A DNA stretch of 15,009 nt from Candidatus Omnitrophota bacterium (GTDB taxonomy: Bacteria; Omnitrophota; Koll11; Gygaellales; Profunditerraquicolaceae). The notes below the pieces were generated by a model. It did no database searches and was not told the origin of the DNA. It saw nothing but the letters and a program-made list of their open reading frames with translations. Shown here piece after piece: positions 13,902 through 15,009 of the stretch (position 1 is its first letter; each line of letters opens with the position of its first letter). The translations under genes and the position numbers were made by a program. The DNA is taken from positions 1 through 15,009 of the forward strand of contig JAQULD010000028.1 of the NCBI GenBank assembly GCA_028719045.1, in the 5' to 3' direction.

Positions 13902-15009
13902 ATGAAAATCCTATTTGTAATGCCGAAAGTCGGAGCATGGGCGACGCACGGAATACACCGGTCGCCTAACCAGTTATACGCGCATTGGGCGGCTTATGTG
14001 CGGGAAAGAGGCTATGAGGATGTTTCCGTCATCGACGGTAAGGCCGATCAGATACCTATGGAACAGCTCGTCGAGCAGGTCAAGGCCAAGAAACCGGATA
14101 TCGTGGTTATGGGCGAACAGCTGCACGGTTACGGCGGATACGGGGTCTTGCGCCATTTCAAAGAGGCGGCTATCGGCATCAAAAAGGCGCTGCCTAAAAC
14201 GAAAATAATCCTGGGAGGGTTATGGTATTCGGCTATGCCTGTGCCGACATTGGAAGAAAATCCGGCAGTGGATTTCGTGGTCATGGGGGAAGAGGAATCC
14301 TTTGGCGATCTGGTCGAGGCGATCGACAAGAATAAGCCCCTTAAGGACGTCGGAGGAGTTACTTCCCGTATTGACGGAAAAATAGTTATGGGGCCCCATA
14401 AACCGCTTATGGAAGACCTGGACAAATTACCTTTACCCGCGTATGACCTTTTCCCTATGGAGAAATATGTCGGGCACACTTACTGGAAGCCGTTCGTGGA
14501 CATGGTCACTTCACGCGGTTGCCCGTCGGCCTGCACGTTCTGCTACGAATGGGACCAGTTTGATCCGCGTTCTCCTTCGGATTTCCTGAAATGGCGCGCA
14601 AAAAGCCCCGAAAGGGTTATCGAAGAGATGGAACTGCTGCAAAACAAATACGGCGTAAAGGTCGTGGTAATTCAGGATGATAATTTCAACGTCGATCCCA
14701 AACGCGTAGAAAAGTTCTGCAATCTGAAGAAACAGAAGAAAATCGATATTAAATGGGTTTCGCTGGGAAGGGCCATAGACTGGGTGAACTGCGAATCCAT
14801 ATTGCCGCTTATGAAAGAAACCGGCTTGTTCATGGGCGTTTTCGGCATCGAGGTAACCACCCAGTCTGAGCTTAAGAAGATTGCCAAGGGTATTACGCTT
14901 GATCAGATCAAGAAGACCATTGAGATTTTACGAAAAAACGATATCGCCATAGTAGCGGATATCATGATGGGATTCGATTATGACACGGAGGCCATTATAA
15001 AACAGCGTT
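13902..15009 (+). CDS. B12-binding-domain radical SAM protein (partial, runs off the right edge)
   Basis: The gene is open to the window end and gives 369 visible residues. It starts at ATG 13902 behind GGGAG (13891-13895), 12 bases after the KS-beta stop. Residues 1-150 look like a cobalamin-binding domain (MKILFVMPKVGAW, KPDIVVMGEQLHG, KIILGGLWYSAMP, DFVVMGEEE), although the DxHxxG signature of base-off binders is absent, as is common in this class. The radical SAM core begins with the CxxxCxxC cluster motif at Cys207, Cys211 and Cys214 (RGCPSACTFCYEW) and continues with VVIQDDNFNVDP and the GIEVTTQSELKKIAKG region. Such enzymes methylate unreactive carbons or do other radical changes. Its place behind the KS pair suggests it tailors the polyketide or lipid product, which is an inference. 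Confidence 0.93.
   Translation, partial: MKILFVMPKVGAWATHGIHRSPNQLYAHWAAYVRERGYEDVSVIDGKADQIPMEQLVEQVKAKKPDIVVMGEQLHGYGGYGVLRHFKEAAIGIKKALPKTKIILGGLWYSAMPVPTLEENPAVDFVVMGEEESFGDLVEAIDKNKPLKDVGGVTSRIDGKIVMGPHKPLMEDLDKLPLPAYDLFPMEKYVGHTYWKPFVDMVTSRGCPSACTFCYEWDQFDPRSPSDFLKWRAKSPERVIEEMELLQNKYGVKVVVIQDDNFNVDPKRVEKFCNLKKQKKIDIKWVSLGRAIDWVNCESILPLMKETGLFMGVFGIEVTTQSELKKIAKGITLDQIKKTIEILRKNDIAIVADIMMGFDYDTEAIIKQR

Noticed and set aside
1..15009. CRISPR arrays, tRNA or rRNA genes
   Set aside because: No regularly spaced repeats, no cloverleaf with a GTTCNANNC arm and no rRNA-like stretches were found by eye.

Overview
The window looks like a piece of a diderm bacterial chromosome of moderate GC content. 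Signs of a Gram-negative-type envelope are a TolC-family outer-membrane protein, a membrane-anchored L,D-transpeptidase and many strong AGGAGG-type ribosome binding sites. There are many small membrane-anchored coiled-coil proteins, a B12-binding radical SAM enzyme and a tandem TIGR04076 protein. This mix fits an uncultivated anaerobe of the PVC/Omnitrophota type, but no marker gene here proves it, so treat the taxonomy as a guess.

Region 1 (1 to about 1720) is the end of an integrated mobile element. It carries the last codons of an unknown gene and a large serine recombinase joined to it by an ATGA overlap. The element points into, and interrupts, a comM/yifB-type AAA+ gene on the minus strand (1710-2783). 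That gene stops right after its conserved NPCPCG motif. The recombinase stop codon lies inside comM sequence read backwards.

Region 2 (about 2915-7123) is a plus-strand block of ordinary chromosomal genes: a membrane-anchored coiled-coil protein, a DUF212/YuiD-like membrane protein, a LysM plus YkuD L,D-transpeptidase, accA, a PadR-like regulator overlapping accA by 4 bases, a small membrane protein and a single-domain response regulator. Region 3 (7140-9748) holds a TolC-like protein, a two-CBS-domain protein, a thioredoxin-fold protein with a CxxCxxC motif and a small protein resembling the PCP_red domain. Four promoter-like sequences (-35 and -10 boxes with 16-17 bp spacers) can be placed in front of genes.

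Region 4 (9796 to the window end) is the most interesting part. It is a tightly packed operon of five genes: a ketopantoate-reductase-family enzyme, a tandem-duplicated TIGR04076 protein, a complete beta-ketoacyl synthase, a second ketosynthase-like protein that has lost all three catalytic Cys/His/His residues, and a B12-binding radical SAM protein that runs off the end. The KS plus catalytically dead KS arrangement is the hallmark of the KS-alpha/chain-length-factor heterodimer of type II polyketide and aryl-polyene systems. The operon therefore probably makes an unusual polyketide- or fatty-acid-like product, and the radical SAM enzyme may modify it. No acyl carrier protein, ketoreductase or dehydratase is visible; these may lie past position 15009.
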